Source: Pseudoxanthomonas sp.
GTDB lineage: Bacteria; Pseudomonadota; Gammaproteobacteria; Xanthomonadales; Xanthomonadaceae
Length of the DNA stretch: 64,000 nucleotides
Assembly: GCF_035999195.1 (NCBI RefSeq)
Contig: NZ_DASYGY010000009.1
Coordinates: 806,001-870,000, forward strand
Direction: 5' to 3'
A program made the translations under genes and the position numbers. Of the stretch, positions 46,440 to 55,442 are shown piece after piece; position 1 is the first letter of the stretch, and each line of letters opens with the position of its first letter. Below the pieces are notes generated by a model that did not search any database, was not told the origin of the DNA, and was given only the letters and a program-made list of their open reading frames with translations.

Positions 46440-47951
46440 TCACCCGCGCGCCGCGATCTCCGCCAGCAGCGCCCGCGTCACCGGATCCCTCGCTTCGGAT
46501 TCGCCCTTCAGTGCGGGCAGCAGTCCGTTGGCGAGTTGCTTGCCCAGTTCCACGCCGAACTGGTCGAACGCATTGATGCCCCACAGCACCGACTGCGCGT
46601 AGACGCTGTGCTCGTACATGGCGATCAGGCCACCGAGCGACTGCGGCGTCAGCGCATCCAGCAGGATCATCGTGCTGGGCCGTCCGCCCGCGTAGCTTCG
46701 GTGCGGATCGTCGCTGGCCTGGCCGTTCGCGAGGGCCTCGCTCTGCGCCAGCAGGTTGGACATCAGCGCCAGGTGGTTGTCGGCATAGGGATGGTCGCTG
46801 CGCACGGTGCCGACGAAATCCAGCGGCACGATCTGCGTGCCCTGGTGCAGCGCCTGGAAGAAACTGTGCTGCACGTCCGTGCCCGCACCACCCCACCAGA
46901 CCGGCACGGAATCGGACTCGACCCGGCTGCCGTCCAGCTTCACCGACTTGCCCAGGCTCTCCATCACCAGTTGCTGCAGGTAGGCAGGCAGCAAGGCGAG
47001 GCGCTGGTCGTACGTCATCACGCCATGCGCGGCATGCCCGAGCACGTTGCGGTTCCATACCGCGGTCAATGCGTGGCGGACGGCGATGTTGTCCGCCAGC
47101 GGCGTGCCGACGGCGTGCGCATCGAATGCCGACGCACCGTCCAGCAGCTGCTCGAAGCGGTCGAAGCCGATCGCCAGCGCGACCGGAAGACCGACCGCGG
47201 ACCACAGCGAATACCGCCCGCCCACCCAGTCCCACATCGGCAGCACGCGCTCGGGCGCGATGTCGAAGGCGGCCGCGGCGCGCTCGGGATTGGCGCTGAC
47301 GGCGTACAGCCGCTCGCTGCCGCCCAGCCAGTCGCGCAGGATGCCGCCATTGAGCAGCGTTTCCTGCGTACCGAAGGTCTTGGAGATCAGCACCGCTGCC
47401 GTGCGTGAGGGGTCCAGCGGGGCCAGCGTGCGCTGCGCCGCCGCGCCGTCGACGTTGGACAGGAAGTGCACGCGGAAGCGACCCGGCAGCGGATCCCGCA
47501 GTGCATCGGCCACGAGGCGCGGCCCCAGATCGGAACCGCCGATGCCCACGCTGACGATGTCGGTGACGTCGCTCGCTTCGAGCTGCGCGATCAGGCCTGC
47601 CATGCGCTGGCGCACGTCGAGCGCCATGGCATAGGCCTCGCGCGCGACGACGGCATCGGAGTTCTCGCCGCGGAGCGCGGTATGCAGCGCCGCGCGTCCT
47701 TCGGTGACGTTGACCTCTGCGCCATCGAACAGGCGGCGGAACGCGCCCGCCAGGTCGGCCGCCTCGCCCTGCGCCAGCAGGGCCTGCCAGGCGGGCGCGT
47801 CATAGGACTGGCGCGCGAAGTTGAAATACAGCGGACCGTGGCGCAGCGTATGGGCTGCGACGCGGTCGGGTTCGCGCGCCAGCAGCGTGTTCAGCGGCGC
47901 CGCGCGCAGGCGCGCGGCATGGGACTGCAGTGCGTCGAAACCCTTGCTCAT
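46440..47951 (-). CDS. pgi: Glucose-6-phosphate isomerase
   Basis: Interconverts glucose 6-phosphate and fructose 6-phosphate. The ATG at 47951 (MSKGFDALQSHAARL) gives 503 aa; the open frame extends 29 codons upstream but into panD. Signatures are VSVGIGGSDLGPRL, LISKTFGTQETLLNGG, VGGRYSLWSAVGLPVAL and the C-terminal GLIAMYEHSVYAQSVLWGIN. It starts 1 base after the panD stop, an unusual operon partner for a glycolytic gene but stable in xanthomonads as far as I know. Confidence 0.97.
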   Translation of the reverse strand: MSKGFDALQSHAARLRAAPLNTLLAREPDRVAAHTLRHGPLYFNFARQSYDAPAWQALLAQGEAADLAGAFRRLFDGAEVNVTEGRAALHTALRGENSDAVVAREAYAMALDVRQRMAGLIAQLEASDVTDIVSVGIGGSDLGPRLVADALRDPLPGRFRVHFLSNVDGAAAQRTLAPLDPSRTAAVLISKTFGTQETLLNGGILRDWLGGSERLYAVSANPERAAAAFDIAPERVLPMWDWVGGRYSLWSAVGLPVALAIGFDRFEQLLDGASAFDAHAVGTPLADNIAVRHALTAVWNRNVLGHAAHGVMTYDQRLALLPAYLQQLVMESLGKSVKLDGSRVESDSVPVWWGGAGTDVQHSFFQALHQGTQIVPLDFVGTVRSDHPYADNHLALMSNLLAQSEALANGQASDDPHRSYAGGRPSTMILLDALTPQSLGGLIAMYEHSVYAQSVLWGINAFDQFGVELGKQLANGLLPALKGESEARDPVTRALLAEIAARG

Positions 47952-47952
47952 G

Positions 47953-48333
47953 TCAGGCCGCCTGCTTGGGAATGCTGCGGTTGGTGTGGGTGATGCGGTT
48001 CTGGCCGTCCACGTATACAAGCGTGGGCTGGAACGCATCGGCCTCCTGCTCGCTCATCGAGGCGAACGCGGCGATGATGACCAGGTCGCCGACCTGCACG
48101 TGGCGCGCGGCGCCGCCGTTGAGCGAAACGATGCCGCTGCCCTCGTCGGCCCGGATCGCGTACGTGGAAAAGCGCGCACCGTTGGTGACGTCCCAGATGT
48201 GCACCTGCTCGAACTCGCGGATGCCGGTGGCGTCCAGCAGCAGGCCATCGATGGCGATGGAGCCTTCGTAGTTCAGCTCGGAATGGGTGACGGTCGCACG
48301 GTGGATCTTGGTCTTGAGCAGGCTGAGGTGCAT
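47953..48333 (-). CDS. panD: Aspartate 1-decarboxylase proenzyme
   Basis: Makes beta-alanine for pantothenate. 126 aa; self-cleaves between G24 and S25 (in LNYEGSIAID) to form the pyruvoyl cofactor. HIWDVTNGARFSTYAIR and GDLVIIAAFASM are family blocks. It follows panC by 72 bases, completing the panB-panC-panD set. Confidence 0.97.
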   Translation of the reverse strand: MHLSLLKTKIHRATVTHSELNYEGSIAIDGLLLDATGIREFEQVHIWDVTNGARFSTYAIRADEGSGIVSLNGGAARHVQVGDLVIIAAFASMSEQEADAFQPTLVYVDGQNRITHTNRSIPKQAA

Positions 48334-48405
48334 GTCGGCAGGGAAGAAAGCGGGAACGCGGAGTTTATCGCCTCGTGCCCGTCCTGCGCGTGCCGATCGA
48401 CGCGC

Positions 48406-49248
48406 TCAGAACTCCAGGTTGTCGATCAGCCGCGTGCGGCCCAGCCTCGCCGCGACCAGCGCGACGCGCGCACCGGGTTCGCCATCCCGCGGTTCGCTGA
48501 GGTCCGGGCGGCGGATCACCGTGTAGTCCACGTCGTAACCCACGGCAGCGAGCCGGCCGGAAGCGTCGGCCTCGACCTGCGCGCGTGGCGTTCCCGCCAC
48601 CAGGCTTTCGCGCATCGCGATCAACGTCCTGCGGATCTCCGCGGCACGCGGCCGCTCGTCCGCGGTCAGGTACTGGTTGCGCGAGCTCATCGCCAGGCCG
48701 TCGGCCTCGCGCACGATGCTGCCCGCCAGGATCTGGATGGGGAAGGCCAGGTCGGTGACCAGCTGGCGGATCACCGCGAGCTGCTGGTAGTCCTTCTTGC
48801 CGAACGCCGCCACATCCGGCTGCACCTGGTTGAACAGCCGGCTGACCACGGTGCACACGCCATCGAAGTGGCCCGGGCGATGCGCGCCTTCGAGCACACT
48901 GCTGACCCCCGGCACGTGGACGTTGGCCGCCAGTTCCACGCCGAACGGGTACATGGATTCCACCGTCGGCAGCCACAGGACATCGCAGCCGGCGCCTTCG
49001 AGTCCGCTCATGTCCGCTTCCGGCGTACGCGGGTAGCGGGTGAAGTCCTCGTTGGGACCGAACTGGGTCGGATTGACGAACACGCTGGACACCACGCGGT
49101 CGGCGTACTGCCGCGCCAGCATCACCAGCGAATAGTGTCCCGCATGCAGGTTGCCCATGGTCGGCACGAACCCGACCCGCAGGCCCTGCTGCCTCCACTC
49201 CCTGACGCGGGAACGCAGCGCGTCAAGCTCGGTGATGGTCTCGATCAT
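48406..49248 (-). CDS. panC: Pantothenate synthetase
   Basis: ATP-dependent ligase joining pantoate and beta-alanine. 280 aa. The HIGH-type nucleotide motif is VPTMGNLHAGHYSLV, followed by VSSVFVNPTQFGPNEDFTRY and the KMSKS-like region around LAMSSRNQYLTADER. FGKKDYQQLAVIRQLV is also typical. It lies 36 bases downstream of panB. Confidence 0.97.
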   Translation of the reverse strand: MIETITELDALRSRVREWRQQGLRVGFVPTMGNLHAGHYSLVMLARQYADRVVSSVFVNPTQFGPNEDFTRYPRTPEADMSGLEGAGCDVLWLPTVESMYPFGVELAANVHVPGVSSVLEGAHRPGHFDGVCTVVSRLFNQVQPDVAAFGKKDYQQLAVIRQLVTDLAFPIQILAGSIVREADGLAMSSRNQYLTADERPRAAEIRRTLIAMRESLVAGTPRAQVEADASGRLAAVGYDVDYTVIRRPDLSEPRDGEPGARVALVAARLGRTRLIDNLEF

Positions 49249-49284
49249 CGTGGCCCCTGTGGCGGATCGGTGCGCGCGGCGCGG

Positions 49285-50097
49285 TCAGTAGGAGTGGGCG
49301 TCGTCGGGGAAGGCCCCGCTGCGCACCGCGTCGGCATAGGCGCGCACCGCGCCCGCCACGGAACCGCCCTCGGCCAGGAAATCCTTGACGAACTTCGGCC
49401 GCCGGTGGCCCGTGTCCAGGCCGAGGAAATCGTGCAGCACCAGTACCTGGCCATCGCAGCCGGGCCCGGCACCGATACCGATGGTGGGAATGGCGAGGTC
49501 CGCGGTGATCGCGGCGGCCAGCGAGGACGGCACGCATTCCAGCACCAGCAGCTGCGCGCCGGCCTGCGCGACGGCGCGCGCGTCCTCGCGCAGGCGGGCG
49601 GCGGCGGCTTCGTCGCGACCCTGTACGCGGTAACCGCCGAACTTCAGGACCGACTGCGGCGTCAGGCCCAGGTGGGCGCACACCGGGATGTCGCGCTCGA
49701 CCAGGAAACGGATGACATCGAGCTTGTGGCCCGCGCCCTCCAGCTTGACCATCTCCGCGCCGGCCTGCAGCAGCGCGATGGCGGCATCGAGCGCGCGCTC
49801 CGGCGTGGCGTCGGACTGGAACGGCAGGTCGGACACCAGCAGCGCGCGGTCGAGGCCCCGGGCGACCGCGCGCGTGTGGTAGACGATGTCGTCCACGGTG
49901 ACCGGCAGCGTCGAATCATGCCCCTGCACCACCATGCCCAGCGAGTCGCCGATCAGCACCAGGTCGACGCCATTGGCATCCAGCACGCGGGCGAAACTGT
50001 TGTCGTAGGCCGTGAGCATCACCAGCTTGCGACCGTCGCGCTTGGCGTCGGCGAGGGCAGGAACGGTCCAGGGCTTGCTGTCGGCGTGCGTACTCAT
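49285..50097 (-). CDS. panB: 3-methyl-2-oxobutanoate hydroxymethyltransferase
   Basis: First committed step of pantothenate synthesis: adds a one-carbon unit from methylene-THF to ketoisovalerate. 270 aa. Signatures are MLTAYDNSFARVLDANGVD, VLIGDSLGMVVQGHDSTLPV, GYRVQGRDEAAAARL and IGIGAGPGCDGQVLVLHD. It lies 17 bases after folK, so it is very probably in the pcnB-folK-pan operon. Confidence 0.97.
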   Translation of the reverse strand: MSTHADSKPWTVPALADAKRDGRKLVMLTAYDNSFARVLDANGVDLVLIGDSLGMVVQGHDSTLPVTVDDIVYHTRAVARGLDRALLVSDLPFQSDATPERALDAAIALLQAGAEMVKLEGAGHKLDVIRFLVERDIPVCAHLGLTPQSVLKFGGYRVQGRDEAAAARLREDARAVAQAGAQLLVLECVPSSLAAAITADLAIPTIGIGAGPGCDGQVLVLHDFLGLDTGHRRPKFVKDFLAEGGSVAGAVRAYADAVRSGAFPDDAHSY

Positions 50098-50114
50098 AGT
50101 CCCGCATTATCCAC

Positions 50115-50606
50115 TCATAACGGATGGATGTTGGACATTCCCAACACGGACACAGCATCCCGCGCAGCGCCGTAACCGGGGATACGGGCGTCGGGCCACA
50201 CATCAAGCAGCGGCACCAGCGCAAAGGCACGCTCATGCAGGTGCGGATGCGGCACGCGCAGGCCGGGCTCGTCGATCACCGCATTGCCGTACAGCAGCAG
50301 GTCCAGGTCCAGCGTGCGCGGACCCCAGCGTTCGCCATCCACGCGATGCCGACCGAACCCGGCTTCCACGGCCAGCAACAGGTCCAGCAGCGCGCGCGGC
50401 GGCAGCGATGTGTCCAGCAGCGCGACCGCGTTGATGAAATCGGGCTGGTCTTCCCTGCCCCATGCCGGCGTGCGGTAGAGGCGCGAAGCGGCGCGTACGG
50501 CGACACCGTCGCGACGATCGAGCACCTCGATGGCGCGCCGCAGGGTGCCTGCGGCATCGCCGAGATTGGCGCCCAGGCCGATGCAGGCCTGGAAGGGCAG
50601 CGTCAT
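50115..50606 (-). CDS. folK: 6-hydroxymethyl-7,8-dihydropterin pyrophosphokinase
   Basis: Pyrophosphorylates hydroxymethyl-dihydropterin in folate synthesis. 163 aa. The start ACIGLGANLGDAAGTLRRAI, SRLYRTPAWGREDQPDFINA and RWGPRTLDLDLLLYG are the classical family blocks. The ATG overlaps the pcnB stop (50603-50606), the same pcnB-folK order as in E. coli. Confidence 0.97.
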   Translation of the reverse strand: MTLPFQACIGLGANLGDAAGTLRRAIEVLDRRDGVAVRAASRLYRTPAWGREDQPDFINAVALLDTSLPPRALLDLLLAVEAGFGRHRVDGERWGPRTLDLDLLLYGNAVIDEPGLRVPHPHLHERAFALVPLLDVWPDARIPGYGAARDAVSVLGMSNIHPL

Positions 50607-51958
50607 TCGGGCGACGACCCGCCGGTGCGGCGCCGACGGCGGCGCCGGCGCTTGGAGGGTTGCGCCTCATCGTCGGCGAACGCATCCGCCGACGTGGCCA
50701 CCCCGAGCGTGGCGGCCAGTTCTTCACCGGACTGCGTCTGCGCTTCGCGCCAGAACGCCACGTCCTCGGCATGTTCGGGCGAGGCCGCGAGCCGCAGGAC
50801 CAGGAAGTCGAACGCGGCGCGGAACCGGGGATGGCTCAGCAGGCGGGTCACCCGCTTGCGCTGGCGATTGCCGAAACGCGTCTGCAGCAGCCAGATCTCC
50901 TGCATCGGCAGCGAGAACCGGCGCGGCAGCGCGACCGTATTCAGCTGGTGCAGCGTCACGCGGTCGGCGGCGCGACGCTGCGCTTCCTCGGCGTGCACGC
51001 CTTGCGCCTGCAGGCCCATCAGCGCGCGACAGTACGCCGGCCACAGCAGCAGGGCGAACAGGAATGCGGGCGACACCGGTTCGTCGTTGGCGACGCGCTG
51101 GTCGGTTCCGGCCAGGCCCGCCAGCACCATCCGGCGCAGCGCACCGCTGCGATTGGAGGCGAGCGCGGCCGCCGTTTCCGGAAACAGCACCTTCAGCAGG
51201 CCGAAGCGCTCCAGCCCCTCGAAGCTGGCCACGCCGTGCCCGGACAGGAACAGCTTGAGGATCTCCTCGAACAGGCGCGCCGGCGCGGCCTCGGCCAGCA
51301 GCGGGGCCAGCGGCGCGATCGGCGCGGCGGTTTCGGCCTCGATCTCGAAGTCCAGCTTGGCGGCCAGGCGCACCGCGCGCAGCATGCGTACCGGATCCTC
51401 GCGATAGCGCTGTTCCGGATCGCCGATCAGCTTCAGGCGCCGCGCCATCGTGTCCTCGAAGCCCCCGACATAGTCGCGGACGGAGAAATCGTCGATGGCG
51501 TAGTACAGCGCGTTGGCGGTGAAGTCGCGGCGCACCGCATCGTCTTCGACCGTACCGTAGACGTTGTCGCGGACCAGCCGGCCGTTGTCCATCTCGCGGT
51601 CGCCGCTGCCGTCGTCGACGTTGGCGCGGAACGTCGCGACCTCGATGATCTCGCGCCCGAACACCACATGCGCCAGGCGGAAGCGGCGCCCGATCAGGCG
51701 GCAGTTGCGGAACTGCTGGCGCACCTGTTCCGGCGTGGCGTCGGTGGCGACGTCGAAATCCTTGGGATGCCCGCCGACCAGCAGGTCGCGCACCGCGCCG
51801 CCGACCAGGTAGGCCTGGAAGCCGGCGTCCCGCAGGCGGTAGAGCACGCGCAGCGCGTTCGGGCTGATGTCCTTGCGCGAGATGGTGTGCTGGTCGCGCG
51901 GGATGGTTCGCAGAGCGGTGACGGGCGTAATAGCGGCAGTTCCATGCAGGAGGGTCAC
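50603..51958 (-). CDS. pcnB: Poly(A) polymerase I
   Basis: Adds 3' poly(A) tails that mark RNAs for decay. 451 aa with GTG start. The match to E. coli PcnB begins at IPRDQHTISRKDISPNAL. The nucleotidyltransferase core is YLVGGAVRDLLVGGHPKDFD, and NCRLIGRRFRLAHVVFG is the signature separating poly(A) polymerases from CCA-adding enzymes. The C-terminus ends in a run of eight arginines (50627-50650), likely an RNA-binding tail. The start is 17 bases from the outward-facing promoter of tRNA-Glu. Confidence 0.96.
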   Translation of the reverse strand: MTLLHGTAAITPVTALRTIPRDQHTISRKDISPNALRVLYRLRDAGFQAYLVGGAVRDLLVGGHPKDFDVATDATPEQVRQQFRNCRLIGRRFRLAHVVFGREIIEVATFRANVDDGSGDREMDNGRLVRDNVYGTVEDDAVRRDFTANALYYAIDDFSVRDYVGGFEDTMARRLKLIGDPEQRYREDPVRMLRAVRLAAKLDFEIEAETAAPIAPLAPLLAEAAPARLFEEILKLFLSGHGVASFEGLERFGLLKVLFPETAAALASNRSGALRRMVLAGLAGTDQRVANDEPVSPAFLFALLLWPAYCRALMGLQAQGVHAEEAQRRAADRVTLHQLNTVALPRRFSLPMQEIWLLQTRFGNRQRKRVTRLLSHPRFRAAFDFLVLRLAASPEHAEDVAFWREAQTQSGEELAATLGVATSADAFADDEAQPSKRRRRRRRRTGGSSPE

Positions 51959-51975
51959 GTGGCCGAGCAGGTGGA

Positions 51976-52004
51976 TTGCCCTGAGCCTGGCCGGCGCCTA
52001 TACT
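51976..52004 (+). promoter_or_regulatory. Promoter of tRNA-Glu
   Basis: TTGCCC (-35, 51976-51981) and TATACT (-10, 51999-52004) are separated by the ideal 17 bases. The expected start is near 52011, about 22 bases before the mature tRNA. It lies in the short gap between the pcnB start and the tRNA. Confidence 0.75.
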
Positions 52005-52032
52005 AATCCGCTACGCCGGTTTCACCAAAAAC

Positions 52033-52107
52033 GCTCCCTTCGTCTAGTGGTTAGGACGTGGCCCTCTCAAGGCTAAAACAGGGGTTCGAGTCCCCTAGGG
52101 AGCGCCA
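52033..52107 (+). tRNA. tRNA-Glu, anticodon CUC
   Basis: Full cloverleaf of 75 bases with encoded CCA. The acceptor stem GCTCCCT pairs with AGGGAGC, followed by discriminator G. The anticodon stem TGGCC/GGCTA encloses loop CTCTCAA, anticodon CTC, which reads GAG. The T-arm is AGGGG-TTCGAGT-CCCCT. The D-arm begins GTCTAGTGGTTAGGAC, as in other glutamate tRNAs. Confidence 0.96.
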
Positions 52108-52154
52108 TCCGGCCGAGGCTGCGGGTTGAGATCCGCAGCAGGTGAGCCCACCAG

Positions 52155-52182
52155 AACCCCGCCCCGGCGGGGTTTTGTGTTT
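52155..52182 (+). terminator. Rho-independent terminator after tRNA-Glu
   Basis: Stem AACCCCGCC / GGCGGGGTT (52155-52163 with 52166-52174), tight CC centre, followed by TTGTGTTT. A further hairpin (GCTGCGG / CCGCAGC, 52118-52139) lies between it and the tRNA and may help processing. Confidence 0.92.
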
Positions 52183-52202
52183 CCGGGCCCGGATATGGAC
52201 GC

Positions 52203-52219
52203 ATTAAACCCGGTTTAAT
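52203..52219. promoter_or_regulatory. PmrA/QseB-like box upstream of the two-component operon
   Basis: ATTAAA-CCCGG-TTTAAT places two TTAA cores 11 bases apart, the spacing of the PmrA/QseB box YTTAAK-N5-YTTAAK; it is also a palindrome. It lies 47 bases before the regulator ATG, with a TAGCAT -10 candidate at 52230-52235. Probably an autoregulatory site; the same spacing recurs before mipA at 56925. Confidence 0.55.
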
Positions 52220-52265
52220 CGCATCGACCTAGCATGGTCGCCTCCCCACGTTCCGAGGGCCGCCC

Positions 52266-52931
52266 ATGTCGCGCCTGCTCCTGGTTGAAGACGATCACAT
52301 GCTGGGCGATGCGCTGGCCGCCGCGCTGGCGCAGGACGGCTGGGCCATCGACCGCGCCGAGGACGTGTCGTCCGCGCGCCTGGCGCTGGTCGACCACGGC
52401 TACACCGCCGTCCTGCTCGACCTGGGGTTGCCGCGCGGCTCCGGACTGGACGTGCTGATGGCGCTGCGCCAGCGCTACGACACCACGCCCGTGCTGATCA
52501 TCACCGCGCGCGACCAGCTCAGCGACCGGGTGCGCGGCCTGGATGCCGGCGCCGACGACTACATCGTCAAGCCCTTCGAGGCCGGCGAGCTCGGCGCGCG
52601 CCTGCGCGCCGTGGTCCGCCGCACGCAGGGCCGCGTGGCGCCGGTGCTGCGTCATGGCGAGATCGTGCTGGACCCGGCCGACCGTTCGGTGCGGCTGGGC
52701 GAGCGCCCGGTGCGTCTTGGCGTGCACGAATACCGCACCCTGCTCGCCCTGATGGAGCGGCCGGGCCGCGTGATCGCGCGCGATACGCTGGAATCGCTGG
52801 TGTACGGCGGCGAAGGCTCGATCGAGAGCAATACCATCGCGGTATACATCCATCAGTTGCGCAAGAAGCTGGGAGACGGCGTGATCACCACCGTGCACGG
52901 CTTCGGCTACCGGCTGGGAGAGGGCGAATGA
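52266..52931 (+). CDS. OmpR-family response regulator, QseB/PmrA-like
   Basis: 221 aa. The receiver domain has D52 as phosphorylation site in LLDLGLPRGSGLDVL, acidic pocket VEDDH at 7-11, T80 and K102 (YIVKPFEAGELG). The C-terminal winged helix carries GVHEYRTLLALMERPG and TVHGFGYRLGEGE. The overall wording fits the QseB/PmrA/TctD group. Its stop overlaps the kinase start by ATGA. The signal is unknown. Confidence 0.92.
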   Translation: MSRLLLVEDDHMLGDALAAALAQDGWAIDRAEDVSSARLALVDHGYTAVLLDLGLPRGSGLDVLMALRQRYDTTPVLIITARDQLSDRVRGLDAGADDYIVKPFEAGELGARLRAVVRRTQGRVAPVLRHGEIVLDPADRSVRLGERPVRLGVHEYRTLLALMERPGRVIARDTLESLVYGGEGSIESNTIAVYIHQLRKKLGDGVITTVHGFGYRLGEGE

Positions 52932-54307
52932 GCCACTCGCTGAAGTCCAAACTGCTGCTGGCGGTGATGACGCCGCTCGCGCTGGGATGGGGTGGTTGGC
53001 TGGGCAGCCAGCACTTCCAGATGACGCGACAGCAGCAGGGTCACGACGACCTGTTCCTGCAGGAAGTCAGCGAGCAGATCCTGCTGTCGATGCCCAGCAA
53101 CCTCGACGCCCTCGTCGAGGGCCCGCGCCTGCAACTGCCCCCGAGAGTCGGCCCGGCGGGCAAGAAAAAGAAGTTCGACACGCTTCGCTACCAGGTGTGG
53201 ATCCTCGGACGCCGCACGCCCGTGGTGGCGTCGGACGGCGCACCGATGCAGCCGCTGCGCGCGGACTTCAAACCCGGCTTCGCGCTGACCGAGGTCGCCG
53301 GCGAACCGTGGCGCGTCTATGCCGCCACCGACGCCAGCGGCCGCATCCAGGTGCAGGCCGGCATGTCGCAGTCGGCGATGAAGGCCGAACTCGCGCACTG
53401 GGTGAAGATCAGCCTGTGGAGTGGCATCGGCATCCTGCTGGTGCTCGGCGCACTGGTCGGCCTGGCCATCCACTGGAGCCTGCGCCCGATGAACCGCCTG
53501 CGCCGCGAGATGGCGCAGCGCGAACCGCACGACCTTGCGCCCCTGCCCGCCTCCGGCCTGCCGCGCGAGATCCGGCCGCTGGTGGATTCGTTCAACCAAC
53601 TGCTCGAACGCCTGTCGGATGCGATGCGCGGTGAACGCCAGTTCCTGGCCGATGCCGCGCACGAACTGCGCACGCCGCTGGCCGCGCTGCTGACGCAGAC
53701 CCAGGTGGCCATGCGCGCAGGCAGCCAGACCGACGCGCAGGCCGCACTGGCGCAGCTGTCGCAGGGCATCCAGCGCACCTCTCGCCTGGCGCAGCAGTTG
53801 CTGGACTCCGCGCGCGTGGATGCGTCCCCGCTGCGCGACGACCGCCCGGTGGTCGCGCTGCCGGACGTGGTGACGATGGTCATGCGCGAATTCGAATCGA
53901 TGGCGGCGCGGCGCCAGCAGACGCTCGCCATCCATGCCGAACCGGCCAGCGTGCGGGGCGATCTCGACGACCTCGGCATCCTGGTGCGCAACCTGCTGGA
54001 CAATGCGGTCCGCTACAGCGGCGAACACGCCCGCATCGAGATCGCCTGCGGCCTGGATGCCGGAGGCGCCACGGCCTGGCTCATCGTGCGCGACAACGGC
54101 CCCGGCGTCGCGCCGGAAGAACGGGAACGCGTGTTCGAACGCTTCTTCCGTGGCAGCCAGGGCAATGGCGAACGCGGCAGCGGCATCGGCCTGTCGCTGG
54201 TGCAGCGGATCGCGCGGGCGCACGAAGCCACGATCACCGTCGACGACGGCATCGGTGGCCGCGGCTTCGCCTGCCGGGTCGAGTTCCCGGCCACGCCCGA
54301 TCCCTGA
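52928..54307 (+). CDS. Sensor histidine kinase, QseC/PmrB-like
   Basis: 459 aa inner-membrane kinase. Two membrane spans (about 8-25 and 162-183) flank a periplasmic domain of about 135 residues. HAMP-like linker follows. H245 in ADAAHELRTPLAALL is the phospho-acceptor. The ATP-binding domain has N-box LVRNLLDNAVRYSG, G1 VRDNGPGVAPEERE and GSGIGLSLVQRI. The periplasmic part has a KKKKF basic patch after PGPAG-like wording, not an obvious ferric-iron motif. Partner of the upstream regulator. Confidence 0.93.
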   Translation: MSHSLKSKLLLAVMTPLALGWGGWLGSQHFQMTRQQQGHDDLFLQEVSEQILLSMPSNLDALVEGPRLQLPPRVGPAGKKKKFDTLRYQVWILGRRTPVVASDGAPMQPLRADFKPGFALTEVAGEPWRVYAATDASGRIQVQAGMSQSAMKAELAHWVKISLWSGIGILLVLGALVGLAIHWSLRPMNRLRREMAQREPHDLAPLPASGLPREIRPLVDSFNQLLERLSDAMRGERQFLADAAHELRTPLAALLTQTQVAMRAGSQTDAQAALAQLSQGIQRTSRLAQQLLDSARVDASPLRDDRPVVALPDVVTMVMREFESMAARRQQTLAIHAEPASVRGDLDDLGILVRNLLDNAVRYSGEHARIEIACGLDAGGATAWLIVRDNGPGVAPEERERVFERFFRGSQGNGERGSGIGLSLVQRIARAHEATITVDDGIGGRGFACRVEFPATPDP

Positions 54308-54322
54308 GTCGCGGCGCCGCCA

Positions 54323-55441
54323 TCACTCGGCGCGCCACCACGGCTCAGTGGCTTCCGGCCGCGCGATCGTCAGCGGCTGGCCGATCGTCGGCGTCACGAT
54401 CTGCACGTCGCCCTGCCGGGACAGCGTGTACAGCGTTTCCATCGGCTCGCTCCAGCCATGGAACGCCAGGTCGAAGGTGCTGTTGTGGATCGGCACCAGC
54501 GACCTGCCGCCCAGATCGCGATGCGCCTGCAGCGTCTGCGCCGGCAGCATGTGCACGTCCTGCCAGCGGCGGTCATAGGCGCCGCACTCGAGCAGCGTCA
54601 GGTCGAACGGCCCCAGACGCTCGCCTATCGTGCGGAAGCCGTCGAAGTAACCCGTGTCGCCGCTGAAGAAGATGCGCAGCCCGTCCGCCCGGATCACCCA
54701 CGACGCCCACAGCGTGGCATTGCGGTCGAACAGCGTGCGGCCGGAGAAGTGCTGCGACGGCGTCGCAGTGAAGCGCACGCCGTCCAGTTCGACGTCGTCC
54801 CACCAGTCCAGCTGGCGGACCTGGTCGCGCGGCACGCCCCAGCGGACGAGGCGGTCGCCCACGCCCAGTGGAGTGAGGAACACCTCCGTCTTCGCCGCCA
54901 GCACGCGCACGGTCTCGCGGTCCAGATGGTCGTAGTGGTCGTGCGACAGCACCACGGCGGCCAGTGGCGGCAGTTCGTCGAGGGTGATCGGCGGTGCATG
55001 GAAACGCTTCGGCCCGGCCCACTGCACCGGCGATGCGCGCTCGGAGAACACCGGATCGGTCAGCCAGAAACGTCCGTCCAGCTTGAGCAGCACGGTCGAA
55101 TGGCCCAGCCGGTAGAGGGTGCCGTCGGGTGCTTCATCGAGCTGCACGCGTGTCACCGCCTGCACCGGGATCGAACGGGTCGGCACCGTCCCGGCCGGCT
55201 TGCCGCCGACCAGGAAATCCCACCACAGCTTGCTGGTTTCGCGCCATCCCAGCGGACGCGGCTTGCGCACGTTCTGGAACCCGTCGTCGCCGAACTGCGG
55301 CGACTGCGGATAGGACACCGTGCTGCAGCCGGACAATCCCGCATAGGCGAGCGCGCTGGCGGACACGCACGCCCCGGCGACCACGCGTCGCCAGCGCTTG
55401 CCACGCGGCGGCACGGGCTTCTTTTCACGCTTCCGTTCCAT
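54323..55441 (-). CDS. Metallo-beta-lactamase-fold lipoprotein (RomA / NAPE-PLD-like)
   Basis: 372 aa. A basic N-terminus is followed by a hydrophobic stretch and a lipobox around LAYAGLSGCSTVS, so the product is likely an envelope lipoprotein. The metal-binding motif HxHxDH is LSHDHYDHLDRETV, with further ligands in FFSGDTGYFDG and PIHNSTFDLAFHGW. The family includes RomA/YcbZ-like outer-membrane proteins and NAPE-specific phospholipase D, so phospholipid cleavage is possible, not shown. Convergent with the kinase gene. Confidence 0.88.
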   Translation of the reverse strand: MERKREKKPVPPRGKRWRRVVAGACVSASALAYAGLSGCSTVSYPQSPQFGDDGFQNVRKPRPLGWRETSKLWWDFLVGGKPAGTVPTRSIPVQAVTRVQLDEAPDGTLYRLGHSTVLLKLDGRFWLTDPVFSERASPVQWAGPKRFHAPPITLDELPPLAAVVLSHDHYDHLDRETVRVLAAKTEVFLTPLGVGDRLVRWGVPRDQVRQLDWWDDVELDGVRFTATPSQHFSGRTLFDRNATLWASWVIRADGLRIFFSGDTGYFDGFRTIGERLGPFDLTLLECGAYDRRWQDVHMLPAQTLQAHRDLGGRSLVPIHNSTFDLAFHGWSEPMETLYTLSRQGDVQIVTPTIGQPLTIARPEATEPWWRAE

Positions 55442-55442
55442 C

